Positions 1 to 7,774 of a stretch of DNA of 64,000 nt are shown one piece after another. The DNA is from Micromonospora sp. FIMYZ51 (lineage in GTDB: Bacteria > Actinomycetota > Actinomycetes > Mycobacteriales > Micromonosporaceae): assembly GCF_038246755.1 (NCBI RefSeq), contig NZ_CP134706.1:6575501-6639500 (forward strand). The letters run 5' to 3'. Below the pieces are notes generated by a model, which was not told where the DNA came from, did no database searches, and saw only the letters and a program-made list of their open reading frames with translations. Position numbers and translations under genes: made by a program. The stretch's first letter is position 1. Each line of letters opens with the position of its first letter.

Positions 1-1246
1 CGGCCGTGCAGGCCACCAGGACCGCCGACACCACCGACCAGCCGGTACCCCAGACCACCAGCTGCCGCAGTGCGGCCGGTACGGCCCGATCCGTCACCGG
101 CCCCATGCCGGGGTGCCCGGGCTCGAACGGCCCAGCACCGGTCCCACCGGCCCCATACGGCCCACCACCGGTCCCACCACCCGCCCCATACGGCCCACCA
201 CCGGTCCCACCCGTGCCGTACGGCCCAGCGCCGGTCCCACCCGCTCCGTACGGCCCAGCGCCGGTCCCGCCGACGCCGTACGGACCGGCCGCACTTGAAG
301 AATCCCGATCCGCGCTCCGCTCGGGTCCGGTCCGACCCTCGTCGACCGGGCGGTCTCCGGCCGGCCAGGCCGGCGGCTCCGAACCAGCACCCCCCGGCCC
401 GGACACACCGTCCCGGGGCACACCCGACCCCGACCCGTCATCCCGGGACACACTCGGCCCGGGTACGCCGCCTTGCGAGGAGCCGGGCCATGGCGAATCC
501 GGTCGGGGTTCGTCGAGCGGGCGTCTGTCGTCCTCCGGTCGGCTCGGGTCCTCCGGGCGACCCGGTTCGTTCCGCGTCGTGTCGCGACTGCTCGGGTCGG
601 CCGACGGCATGCTCGTCACCGCCGCTTCCGCCAGTTGCTCCAGCGTCGCGCTCCACCGGCGTTGCTCCAGTCGCAGCACCCCGACGTCGTCGGTCGCCTC
701 GGCCAGGCGCGGATCCAACCGCAGCGCCTCCCGGTAGGCCCGTTCAGCCAGGTCGAACATCCGCATGTTGGCCGCGACCAGACCGAGCACCAGGTGCGCC
801 TGCGGCTCTTCGGGGGCCAACTCCACCCCGTGCCAGGCCGCGTTCAGCGCCGGCTGCCCGTTGCGCGAGCCGGCCAGGATCGCCGCCGCGCTGCGCTGGG
901 CGTACGCGTCCTGCGGCCCCAACGCCAGAATCTCGTCGGCGGTGCGGGCGGCCTCGGCGTACCGTTCCAGGTCGCCCAGGGCCAGGCCACGGACGACGAG
1001 CGGGGGTACCCGGCCCGGCCCGGCGGCGACGGCGGACTCGGCTACGGCCAGCGCTTCGGCGGGCCGGCCGGCGGCCAGGTGTACCCGGGCCAGCATGATC
1101 AGCGTGTCGACGGCGGCCGGGTCGAGGGCGAGGGCGAAGCCGAGTTCGGTTGCCGCCTCGTCGTAGCGACCCAGCTCGGCGAGGAGCGTGGCGCGCTGGA
1201 GGTAGCCGTCGGCGGCGGACGGGTCAGCGGGAACGTCGGCGGGCAT
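1..1246 (-). CDS. TPR-repeat membrane protein with GPYG repeats (3' end outside window)
   Basis: The reading frame starts at ATG 1246, 9 nt after the ispF stop, and runs open to the left window edge (at least 415 codons). Residues about 10-200 are helical, alanine/leucine-rich TPR-like pairs (for example ERYAEAARTADEILALGP), suggesting a protein-protein interaction scaffold. A long Pro/Gly/Ser/Asp-rich linker follows, then five near-identical 10-residue units of the form YGxGGTGxGP. A hydrophobic stretch (LVVWGTGWSVVSAVLVA) at the edge is probably a transmembrane helix. An in-frame TAG at 1256-1258 fixes the start. Close spacing to ispF suggests co-transcription with ispD-ispF. Function unknown. 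The TPR assignment is by pattern, and the repeats make homology calls there unreliable. Confidence 0.75.
   Translation of the reverse strand, partial: MPADVPADPSAADGYLQRATLLAELGRYDEAATELGFALALDPAAVDTLIMLARVHLAAGRPAEALAVAESAVAAGPGRVPPLVVRGLALGDLERYAEAARTADEILALGPQDAYAQRSAAAILAGSRNGQPALNAAWHGVELAPEEPQAHLVLGLVAANMRMFDLAERAYREALRLDPRLAEATDDVGVLRLEQRRWSATLEQLAEAAVTSMPSADPSSRDTTRNEPGRPEDPSRPEDDRRPLDEPRPDSPWPGSSQGGVPGPSVSRDDGSGSGVPRDGVSGPGGAGSEPPAWPAGDRPVDEGRTGPERSADRDSSSAAGPYGVGGTGAGPYGAGGTGAGPYGTGGTGGGPYGAGGGTGGGPYGAGGTGAGPFEPGHPGMGPVTDRAVPAALRQLVVWGTGWSVVSAVLVACTA
128..289 (-). repeat. Tandem 30-bp coding repeat (GPYG units)
   Basis: Five head-to-tail units at 128-157, 158-190, 191-220, 221-250 and 251-280, with a partial sixth after 280. 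Each is 30 bp except the second, which is 33 bp. The period is a multiple of three and stays in frame with the TPR protein on the minus strand, giving YG-x-GGTG-x-GP per unit. Copies differ mostly at third positions, so selection on the peptide is likely, with expansion by slippage or recombination. Confidence 0.9.
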
Positions 1247-1255
1247 CGCGCGAGC

Positions 1256-1738
1256 CTAGGCGCTCGGCTGCTCGTACACCAGCGCCACCGCGATCCCGGC
1301 GAGCCCCTCACCCCGACCGGTGAAGCCCAGGCCGTCGGTGGTGGCGGCGGATACGGTGACCGGCGCGCCGACCGCGGCGGAGAGCACCCGCTGGGCCTCC
1401 TCGCGTCGTGGGCCGATCTTGGGCCGTACGCCGACGACCTGCACCGACACGTTGCCGATGGCGAAACCGGCGGCGCGCACCCGGCGCGCGGACTCGGTCA
1501 GCAGCGCCTGACCGCTCGCCCCGGACCACTCGGGTTTGTCGACCCCGAAGTTGGCGCCGAGGTCACCGAGACCGGCGGCGGAGAGCAGCGCGTTGCAGGC
1601 GGCATGGGCGGCCACGTCGGCGTCGGAGTGCCCGGCCAGACCGTCCTGGCCCGGCCAGTGCAGCCCGGCCACCCAGCACGGCCGCCCGGTCTCGAAGGCG
1701 TGCACGTCGGTGCCGATGGCCACCCGAGGAACGATCAT
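1256..1738 (-). CDS. ispF: 2-C-methyl-D-erythritol 2,4-cyclodiphosphate synthase
   Basis: IspF closes the cyclodiphosphate ring in the non-mevalonate (MEP) isoprenoid pathway, releasing CMP from 4-diphosphocytidyl-methylerythritol 2-phosphate. The 160-residue length is typical. The zinc ligands are recognisable as Asp11, His13 (DVHAF) and His45. The GHSDADV segment (36-42) and the C-terminal signature [14 protein letters not shown] are intact. The gene lies 16 nt downstream of ispD, the usual actinobacterial pairing, so the two are probably one transcript with the TPR gene. Isoprenoid supply is relevant to the UbiA prenyltransferase encoded about 6 kb away. Confidence 0.97.
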   Translation of the reverse strand: MIVPRVAIGTDVHAFETGRPCWVAGLHWPGQDGLAGHSDADVAAHAACNALLSAAGLGDLGANFGVDKPEWSGASGQALLTESARRVRAAGFAIGNVSVQVVGVRPKIGPRREEAQRVLSAAVGAPVTVSAATTDGLGFTGRGEGLAGIAVALVYEQPSA

Positions 1739-1754
1739 GAACCGAGGGTACGCG

Positions 1755-2450
1755 TCATCGGCCGGTCGCCAGCAAGTGCTCGGCCAGGGCCAGGTCGAAG
1801 GGCCGGGTGATCTTCAAGGCGTGGTCCGAGCCGGGTACGCAGAACACCGGTACGCCCTGCTTCTCCACCAACCCGGCGTCGTCGGTGAGCGCGGAGCCGG
1901 CGGCGGCGTGCGCAGCGGCGAGCACCGATCGGCGGAAGCCCTGCGGGGTCTGTACGGCTCGCAGGGCGGAGCGGTCGACCGTGCCGAGCACCGTCCCGCC
2001 CGCGTCGACTTCCTTGATCGTGTCCACCACCGGCAGGACGGGGATGACCGCGTCGTGACCCGCCCGGACCGCGGCGGCCACCGACTCCACGAGCTCCGGT
2101 GGGGTGAGCGCGCGGGCCGCGTCGTGCACCAGCACGATGTCGGGTCCCGCCGGCACGGTGGCGAGCGCCGCAGCGACCGAGTCCTGCCGGTCCGCCCCAC
2201 CGGGCACCACGGTGACCGGGGCGATCGGGGCAAGCAGGTGATGCACGGCGGAAACCTCCCCGACCGGTGCGGCCACCACGATGGTGTGCACCGACTCGGC
2301 GGCGGCCAGCCGGCGGACCGCGTGCACCAGGAGCGGTTCTCCGGCCAGCAGACGGAGGGCCTTCGGCCGGCCCGGACCGAGGCGTACCCCGGCGCCGGCC
2401 GCAGGCACGAGGACCGCGACGTCACCGCGCGGATTGAGCTGCGCGGTCAC
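1755..2450 (-). CDS. ispD: 2-C-methyl-D-erythritol 4-phosphate cytidylyltransferase
   Basis: IspD transfers CMP to methylerythritol 4-phosphate in the MEP pathway. I place the start at GTG 2450 (231 aa). The frame stays open upstream into carD, but that extension is arginine-rich and unlike IspD. The nucleotide-binding signature [10 protein letters not shown] at residues 16-25, followed by Pro29-Lys30, sits at the expected distance from this start. The [10 protein letters not shown] motif typical of the family is present in the middle. It lies 56 nt after the carD stop and 16 nt before ispF, matching the carD-ispD-ispF order of M. tuberculosis Rv3583c-Rv3581c. Confidence 0.95.
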   Translation of the reverse strand: MTAQLNPRGDVAVLVPAAGAGVRLGPGRPKALRLLAGEPLLVHAVRRLAAAESVHTIVVAAPVGEVSAVHHLLAPIAPVTVVPGGADRQDSVAAALATVPAGPDIVLVHDAARALTPPELVESVAAAVRAGHDAVIPVLPVVDTIKEVDAGGTVLGTVDRSALRAVQTPQGFRRSVLAAAHAAAGSALTDDAGLVEKQGVPVFCVPGSDHALKITRPFDLALAEHLLATGR

Positions 2451-2506
2451 GTCGCGGTCCTCGATGGTTTCTTCGCTACGAATTGGGTACGACGATGCTC
2501 TGCGAA

Positions 2507-2992
2507 CTAGGCCTCGGTGAGCACCTTGTCGAGCAGCGTCTCCGCCTCGTCCTTGGTGCTCTTCTCCGCAAGCGCGACCTCGCCGACGAGAATGTCGCGG
2601 GCCTTGGCGAGCATGCGCTTCTCGCCCGCGGAAAGCCCCCGCTCCCGCTCCCGGCGCCACAGGTCGCGGACGACCTCGGCCACCTTCAGCGGGTTACCGG
2701 AGGCCAGCTTCTCCAGATTCGCCTTGTAACGCCGCGACCAGTTGGTCGGCTCCTCGGTGTGCGGAGCCCGGAGAACGTCGAAGACCTTGCCCAGGCCCTC
2801 TTCACCAACCACCTCGCGCACACCCACGATCTCGGCGTTCTCGGCTGGTACCCGGACCGTCAGGTCACCCTGCGCGACCCTCAGGACGAGGTACTGCTTG
2901 GGCTCGCCCTTAATGACCCGAGTCTCGATTGCCTCGATGAGTGCGGCCCCGTGGTGGGGGTAAACAACGGTCTCGCCGACACTGAAAACCAT
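2507..2992 (-). CDS. carD: CarD-family RNA polymerase-binding regulator
   Basis: CarD binds the RNA polymerase beta subunit and stabilises open promoter complexes. It is essential in mycobacteria and controls rRNA transcription and stress responses. The 161-residue protein has the N-terminal RNAP-interaction Tudor-like domain ([20 protein letters not shown], about residues 1-55) and the C-terminal helical DNA-contacting domain ([16 protein letters not shown] onward). ATG 2992 is preceded by GAAAGGGG as ribosome binding site. The first gene of the carD-ispD-ispF unit, it has a recognisable promoter upstream at 3020-3048. Confidence 0.96.
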   Translation of the reverse strand: MVFSVGETVVYPHHGAALIEAIETRVIKGEPKQYLVLRVAQGDLTVRVPAENAEIVGVREVVGEEGLGKVFDVLRAPHTEEPTNWSRRYKANLEKLASGNPLKVAEVVRDLWRRERERGLSAGEKRMLAKARDILVGEVALAEKSTKDEAETLLDKVLTEA

Positions 2993-3331
2993 AGGTTCGA
3001 AACCCCTTTCGCTGTGTCTAGGGTAACACGCTCAGGCACCGATGTCTCATCACTGTCCTGACCGTTGGCGCAGCTCAGGGGCCCTGTGAGAGGTATTTCT
3101 TCGGCTTGACAGCCAGCCAAGTCGATGATTCGAACACTCTCCGTAACCTCGGGATGACCCGCTGGTGCGGTCCACGGAGAAGCCGAGATCAGCTGGGCGA
3201 TCAGGGGCCACGCACCCACTCCATGGTATCTCGCCGTACCCGAGTGTGGGCAGCGGTAGCGGTACCGGGCGAGGTGCGGGACGCTGGAGGGTGCGGGGCT
3301 GTCCGCGCCCGCGAGGTTCCAGGGGGTCGTG
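2993..3331. other. 339-bp divergent intergenic region, carD side promoter
   Basis: Non-coding on both strands as far as I can see. It holds the predicted carD promoter and, near 3321-3326, the AGGGGG ribosome binding site of the rightward gene. The middle part (3060-3250) is less GC-rich than the flanking genes and shows no long open frame with actinobacterial codon use. I see no riboswitch or tRNA in it. Confidence 0.6.
3020..3048 (-). promoter_or_regulatory. Predicted carD promoter
   Basis: On the minus strand a GAGACA hexamer (3043-3048, four of six matches to TTGACA) and a TACCCT hexamer (3020-3025, fits TAnnnT) are separated by 17 bp. They lie about 27 nt upstream of the carD start. This is pattern matching only. 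Confidence 0.4.
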
Positions 3332-4012
3332 ATGGGCAAGGCTGACGCCGACGGTCCCGGGCTGCCGGACCTGCCTCCCGAGTGGGGCCGGGTGGTCGTA
3401 CCGGACGACGCCTCCGCGCTGGCCGACGAGGCCGAGTTGATCCGTCGCGAGTTGCGCCGCGCCGCCGCCGGGCGATCCCGCCGCTGGCGACCGCCCGGCG
3501 TACCCGTGCTCGTGTTGCTGATCGCGGTGGTCACCACCGTCGCCGGTCTACTCACCGTCAGCTGGCCCCGGTCCAGCCGATCCCCGGGACCGGTCGTCGC
3601 CGACAGCCCGGAACCGACCCCCGCACAGTTGACCGGTCGTGCGCTACCCGCCCTCGACCTGGTCGACGCCGGGCAGTCCCCGGTGCCGCTACGCGGCCTG
3701 CTGCCGGCGGTGGTGCTGCTGGTGGAGGGCTGCCCCTGCCCGGACCTGGTCACCGAGACCGCGCTGGCCGCGCCCGAGGGGGTGAACGTGGTCACCGTCG
3801 GCGCCGGCAGCCCGCGCGCGGCACCCGCCGGGGTCCCGGTCCGCGCCCTGGCCGACCCGGCCGGCGGCCTACGCGACTTCCTGCACGCACCGGCCCACCC
3901 GGGCAGCGTCACCGCCCTGCTCGCCGATCGCACCGGCCGGGTCGTCCTGGTGGTACCCGAGGTCGGCTCGGTCTCCGACTACCACGCCGAGCTGATCCGG
4001 TTGGCCGGTTGA
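3332..4012 (+). CDS. Membrane-anchored protein with CPC motif, unknown function
   Basis: I do not recognise a named family. ATG 3332 is chosen over the GTG directly before it because AGGGGG at 3321-3326 is well spaced (226 aa). The N-terminus is cytoplasmic and charged (RRELRRAAAGRSRRWR). One transmembrane helix follows at about residues 56-75 (VPVLVLLIAVVTTVAGLLTV), then an extracellular Pro/Thr-rich linker and a roughly 130-residue domain. That domain has alternating hydrophobic strands and the sequence VEGCPCPDLVTETAL where a thioredoxin-like protein would carry its CxxC. The motif is C-P-C, so a redox role is only a guess. It converges on the next gene with 6 nt between stops. Confidence 0.75.
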   Translation: MGKADADGPGLPDLPPEWGRVVVPDDASALADEAELIRRELRRAAAGRSRRWRPPGVPVLVLLIAVVTTVAGLLTVSWPRSSRSPGPVVADSPEPTPAQLTGRALPALDLVDAGQSPVPLRGLLPAVVLLVEGCPCPDLVTETALAAPEGVNVVTVGAGSPRAAPAGVPVRALADPAGGLRDFLHAPAHPGSVTALLADRTGRVVLVVPEVGSVSDYHAELIRLAG

Positions 4013-4018
4013 GGGCGC

Positions 4019-4645
4019 TCACCAGCGCGTCAGCCGGGCCACCAGCTCCACCGGGGCCGCCCCGGCGGGCGAAAAGGACACCCCGGCCGTCCCGCCGGTT
4101 CCGGTGATCTCCACCGTCGCCACCGCCCCGTCGCAGCCGATGGTCATCGGGTCCGCCGCCCGGGCACCGGCGGCCATCACCAGCAACTCGCCCGGCCCGG
4201 TGCAGCTGAAACGCAGCAGCCGTGACTCACCGCGCGCGAGCGGTGCCTGCCGGAGGAGCGCTTCCCCCGGGCGCAGCGTCGCACGCTCGACCCACACCAC
4301 GTTCCTGTCGCTGGCGCCGCGCCCACCCGGATAGCCGTAGCCCGGGTCGACGGGTATGCGCCCGGTGTCCCGGTCCAACCGCAGCTCCGAACCCGCCCCT
4401 TCGGCCTGCCAGCCGGCGTCTCCCGACGGGTCCACCGCGACCACGGCACCCGTGGCCGGGTCCACCCGCCACACCCCGGTGAGCCGCGACGATCCGTCCG
4501 CCCCGATCGCGGTCACCGCCCACCGCCCCGGCGGCGGCTCGGTGGGCGACGCCGCCCGCCACCACCAGCCCGCGAGGAGCAGTACCGCCGCGCCGACGGC
4601 GGCGAGCAGAACGCCCCGCAACCGATCCGAGTCATCGACGTCCAT
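4019..4645 (-). CDS. Membrane-anchored protein of unknown function
   Basis: Unrecognised 208-residue protein. A short acidic N-terminus (MDVDDSDRLRG) is followed by one hydrophobic helix (residues about 11-28, ending GWWW), giving a single-pass or uncleaved-signal topology. The exported domain is beta-rich with two cysteines (FSC and GCDG) that could form a disulfide. Upstream, 4646-4660 is unusually AT-rich and could hold a promoter. It lies 27 nt downstream of the type III PKS stop on the same strand, so it may be the last gene of that operon, but nothing in the sequence ties it to polyketide chemistry. Confidence 0.75.
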   Translation of the reverse strand: MDVDDSDRLRGVLLAAVGAAVLLLAGWWWRAASPTEPPPGRWAVTAIGADGSSRLTGVWRVDPATGAVVAVDPSGDAGWQAEGAGSELRLDRDTGRIPVDPGYGYPGGRGASDRNVVWVERATLRPGEALLRQAPLARGESRLLRFSCTGPGELLVMAAGARAADPMTIGCDGAVATVEITGTGGTAGVSFSPAGAAPVELVARLTRW

Positions 4646-4672
4646 AAAATTAAGCGTATAGCGGTCGGCCGG

Positions 4673-5722
4673 TCATGGCTGACGTTCCAGCAGCGCAGCG
4701 TAGAGGGTCAGCCCTGGTCCGAAGGCCAGCATCACCACCCGTCGGGCCGACGGCGCGGCCCGGATCAGCCGGTCGAGGATCAACAGCACCGTCGGAGATG
4801 AGCAGTTCCCGTGCTCGTCCAGGGTCTGCCTCGACGCGGCCAGCGCCGTCGGCGCCAGGTTCAACTCGCGTTCCACCACGTTGAGAATGCGCGGACCACC
4901 GGGATGCACGGCCCAGCCGTCCACCCCGGACACCTCGGAGCCGTGCCGGGCCAGCAGGTCGTGCACCAGCCCCTGAACGTGGGCCGACAACACCTGCGGC
5001 ACCTTCGGCGACAGTCCCATCCGGAATCCGGTGTCGGTCACGTCCCAGGTCATGTGATCGGCGGTGGAGGTGTCGGTCACCGAGGTGACCTCCCGCAGCG
5101 CGTACCCCGGACCGCCCGGAACCACCACGGCGGCGACCGCGGCGTCCGAGAAGAGCGCGTGGGAGACGATCTGCTGGGTGTCCACCCGCGCCGAGGACGG
5201 CTGGAGATGCAGGCTGGTCAACTCCGCGCAGAGCAGCAACGCCGGGCGCCCCCGCGCCGTGACGAAGTCACCGACCGCGCCCAACCCCGGCAGGGCCGCG
5301 TAGCAGCCCATGTGGCCGACGAACATCCGCTGGGTCGACGGGGCCATGCCCAGGTCCCGGGCGAGCAGGATGTCCAGCCCGGGGGTGGCGTAACCGGTGC
5401 AGGAACAGACGACGAAGAGCCCGATGTCACCGGCGGCCAGACCGGCTGCGGTCAGCGCCCGACCCACGGCCTCCTTGCCCAACGGCAACGCCTCGACCTG
5501 GTAACGGCGCATCCGCCGTTCGGTCGGCCAGTCGGAGACATCTTCGAGCAACGGGTTGACCGCCGACTGTCGCCGACTCACCCCGGAGTGCGCGAAAATC
5601 CGCTGGGCGAGGCTCCGGGTGGCGCCGGAGTAGTGCCGGGAGAAGAACTTCTCCCACAGTTCCTGCTGGTCGGCGGCGGGCGGTAGCGCCGCGCCCACGC
5701 CCGCGATCACCGGTATGGACAC
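4673..5722 (-). CDS. Type III polyketide synthase (chalcone/alkylresorcinol synthase family)
   Basis: Homodimeric ketosynthase that extends an acyl-CoA starter with malonyl-type units and cyclises the product without an acyl carrier protein. The start is GTG 5722 (349 aa, normal length): a GGAAGGTGGG ribosome binding site precedes it, and the frame further upstream is not PKS-like. The catalytic triad is visible as Cys140 (HMGCYAALPG), His273 (AVHPGG) and Asn306 (DEHGNCSSP). The C-terminal GFGPG-type loop reads AFGPGLT. It lies 34 nt downstream of the acyl-CoA-dehydrogenase-like gene and shares its operon with a methyltransferase. This context suggests an alkylresorcinol or quinone lipid, but starter and extender choice cannot be read from the sequence. 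Confidence 0.93.
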   Translation of the reverse strand: MSIPVIAGVGAALPPAADQQELWEKFFSRHYSGATRSLAQRIFAHSGVSRRQSAVNPLLEDVSDWPTERRMRRYQVEALPLGKEAVGRALTAAGLAAGDIGLFVVCSCTGYATPGLDILLARDLGMAPSTQRMFVGHMGCYAALPGLGAVGDFVTARGRPALLLCAELTSLHLQPSSARVDTQQIVSHALFSDAAVAAVVVPGGPGYALREVTSVTDTSTADHMTWDVTDTGFRMGLSPKVPQVLSAHVQGLVHDLLARHGSEVSGVDGWAVHPGGPRILNVVERELNLAPTALAASRQTLDEHGNCSSPTVLLILDRLIRAAPSARRVVMLAFGPGLTLYAALLERQP

Positions 5723-5756
5723 GGTCCCACCTTCCTCTCGCTCGGACTCCTCACGC

Positions 5757-6947
5757 TCACCAACGAGGGGCTGATCCGTCGCGGTCCGGGTCGCCACCGA
5801 GCGCGGCGATCCCGAGCCAGTCGGCGCAGACGTCGGAGGTGGCCGGATGCAGCGATCCGCACCGGGCGTCCCGGTAGAGACGCTCCAGCGGGTGACCACG
5901 CCGAGTCGCGGAGGTGCCGGCCGCCTCCAGCATGGACGCGGCCACCTCCGCGGCGGTCGTGCCGGCCAGCAGCTTGGCCCGCCACACCCACCGGTTGGTC
6001 TCCGGGTCACCCGGGGCCTCGTCCACCCGGCGAGCCGCCTCGGCCACCGTCAACTGCGCCGCCGCCACCGCGGCGTCGGCCCGGCCGAGCCGGGCACGGA
6101 CCGCCGGTAGCTCGGCGAGGTTGCGCGCGTTGAGGTGCTCCGCCGCCGCGTCGATCGAGGCTCGGGCCACCCCCACGTAGACCGCGGCGTAGCTGGCCAC
6201 CAGCCAGTGCGGCATCAGCTGGGCCACCACCAGAGCCAGCCCCTCCACCCCACCGAGCAGCCGGTCGGCCGGCACCGTGACGTCCAGGTGCAGGTCGTGC
6301 GAGGCGGTGGCGCGCATGCCGAGCGAATCCCAGGTCGGCTCGACGGTGAGGCCGTCGCCCGCCGGGACCAGAAACTGCGAGACCACCGACGGGTCGTCCG
6401 CGCTACGGGCGGCCACCAGGTATCCGTCCGCGTGGCCGGCACCGGAGCAGAAGGTCTTGCTGCCCTTGATCCGCCAGCCGCCCTCGACCGGCTGGTACAC
6501 CGTGGCGAGCTGAGAGAGCCGGGCGCCGGCACCGCGCTCACTCATCGCGACGGCGTACCAGGCCCCCTCGGCCGCCGCGCGCAGCAGCCGGTCGCGGGCG
6601 GCCAGCGCCTCATCCGGTACGCCGAGCGCCTCGGCCAGTTCCTCGGTGACCGCGCCGAGCGCGCCGGTGACCGAGGCGTGCATGTTGAACACCAGCGCGG
6701 TCGCGCCGTTGCCCCGGGCCAGCTCGGTGGCGACGGCCGCGTACTCGGCGAACGTGGCGCCGGCACCGCCCAACTCGGCGGGCACCATCAGCCCGAACAG
6801 TCCGGCGGCGCGCAGGTCGGCGAAATCGTCGACCGGGAACGAGCCGTCCCGGTCGTGCTCAGTGGCCCGGGCCGCCAGCCGGGGCGCCAATCTGCGGGCG
6901 GCCTCCGGCGTCGGCCGGTGCACGATCCGCTCGTCCTGCTCGCTCAT
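5757..6947 (-). CDS. Acyl-CoA-dehydrogenase-fold flavoprotein, probable tailoring enzyme
   Basis: The 396-residue protein has the acyl-CoA dehydrogenase architecture: N-terminal helical domain (with FGLMVPAELGGAG), central beta domain (AMSERGAGA, GSKTFCSGAGHADG, WDSLGMRATASHDL) and C-terminal four-helix domain. ATG 6947 has a GAGGGGG ribosome binding site. The usual catalytic glutamate of medium/short-chain dehydrogenases (YEGTS) is replaced in LHPATSDV (residues 366-373, Pro368), and I see no glutamate at the alternative isovaleryl-type position either. Related folds include flavin monooxygenases of the HpaB/HsaA type. In this operon a ring hydroxylation or oxidation step is more likely than beta-oxidation; that is inference. 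Confidence 0.85.
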   Translation of the reverse strand: MSEQDERIVHRPTPEAARRLAPRLAARATEHDRDGSFPVDDFADLRAAGLFGLMVPAELGGAGATFAEYAAVATELARGNGATALVFNMHASVTGALGAVTEELAEALGVPDEALAARDRLLRAAAEGAWYAVAMSERGAGARLSQLATVYQPVEGGWRIKGSKTFCSGAGHADGYLVAARSADDPSVVSQFLVPAGDGLTVEPTWDSLGMRATASHDLHLDVTVPADRLLGGVEGLALVVAQLMPHWLVASYAAVYVGVARASIDAAAEHLNARNLAELPAVRARLGRADAAVAAAQLTVAEAARRVDEAPGDPETNRWVWRAKLLAGTTAAEVAASMLEAAGTSATRRGHPLERLYRDARCGSLHPATSDVCADWLGIAALGGDPDRDGSAPRW

Positions 6948-6990
6948 CCGAACCCCCTCGTCGCCCTCTCCATACCCCCGCCGGGATCCG

Positions 6991-7728
6991 CTATCCGCCG
7001 CGTACCCCCCGGCCCTGGTAGAGCACGGCGGTCGACCAGGTGGGCACGATGCGCGGCGTCCCGCCACCGGGCGTCCGTGCGCCGCCGACCCGGCGGAGCA
7101 GCCAGCGCAGCAGCCCCGGTACGCCGGGTCGCACACCGCGCACCCGCAGGTCCACCCCGTGCCGGGCGCACTCGACCACCAACTCCCGGTCGTCCACGAA
7201 GAACCGTGGATCATGGATGCCCCGCGGCACGGTGGGTAGCCGCTCGGCGATCTCGACCGCGATCAGCCGGCTCAGTGCGGTGTCGTTGAGGGTGTCCACC
7301 ACCAACAGTCCACCAGGGCGCAGCAACCGGCACGCCTCGGCCACTGCGGCACGCCAGTCCGGGACGTGTTCCAGCAGCTCACCGGCGGCCACCACGTCGG
7401 CGCAGGCGTCGGCAAGCGGCACCGCGGTAGCGTCGCCGTTGACCACCGTGACGCCGTGCTCGGCGGCCTGGGCCAGCGCCGACCTGGTCAGGTCCACGCC
7501 CACATGCCGGTAGCCCTTGCCGGCCAGGTGCGGGGCGAGCAGTCCGGCGCCACAACCGAGGTCGACCAGGAGCGCGTCGGGCCGCGTCGCCGGCGGCACC
7601 ATCGCCGCCCGCGCCTCGGCCAACCAGTGCAGCATGGCGAAGGCACCGTCCGGCCGCCACCATTCGCCGGCCAGTTCGTCGTACTGGCGCGGATCGTTGC
7701 GAGACAGACGGAGACCGGCATCACGCAT
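6991..7728 (-). CDS. UbiG-like class I SAM-dependent methyltransferase
   Basis: Predicted O-methyltransferase of 245 residues, starting at ATG 7728. SAM motif I is VDLGCGAGLLA (55-65), followed by the acidic GVDLT turn and motifs NGDATAVPLADACADVV and LLRPGGLLVVDTLNDT, the pattern of UbiG-type quinone methyltransferases. The gene heads the leftward operon with the flavoprotein and type III PKS (43 and 34 nt gaps) and is divergent from the UbiA prenyltransferase with only 46 bp between starts. It therefore probably methylates a phenolic hydroxyl of the polyketide product. A role on a respiratory quinone is possible but less suggested by the neighbours. Confidence 0.88.
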   Translation of the reverse strand: MRDAGLRLSRNDPRQYDELAGEWWRPDGAFAMLHWLAEARAAMVPPATRPDALLVDLGCGAGLLAPHLAGKGYRHVGVDLTRSALAQAAEHGVTVVNGDATAVPLADACADVVAAGELLEHVPDWRAAVAEACRLLRPGGLLVVDTLNDTALSRLIAVEIAERLPTVPRGIHDPRFFVDDRELVVECARHGVDLRVRGVRPGVPGLLRWLLRRVGGARTPGGGTPRIVPTWSTAVLYQGRGVRGG

Positions 7729-7774
7729 GGCTCCGAGCGTGGCACGACTCCCCGGTAACGACCAGACTTCCGTT

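Noticed and set aside
128..289. 30-bp direct repeats considered as a CRISPR array
   Set aside because: Units are contiguous without unique spacers, are in frame in a coding sequence, and there are no cas genes.
2994..3006. tRNA T-arm-like GGTTCGAAACC near the carD start
   Set aside because: No acceptor, D-arm or anticodon stem can be built around it. It is part of the carD leader.
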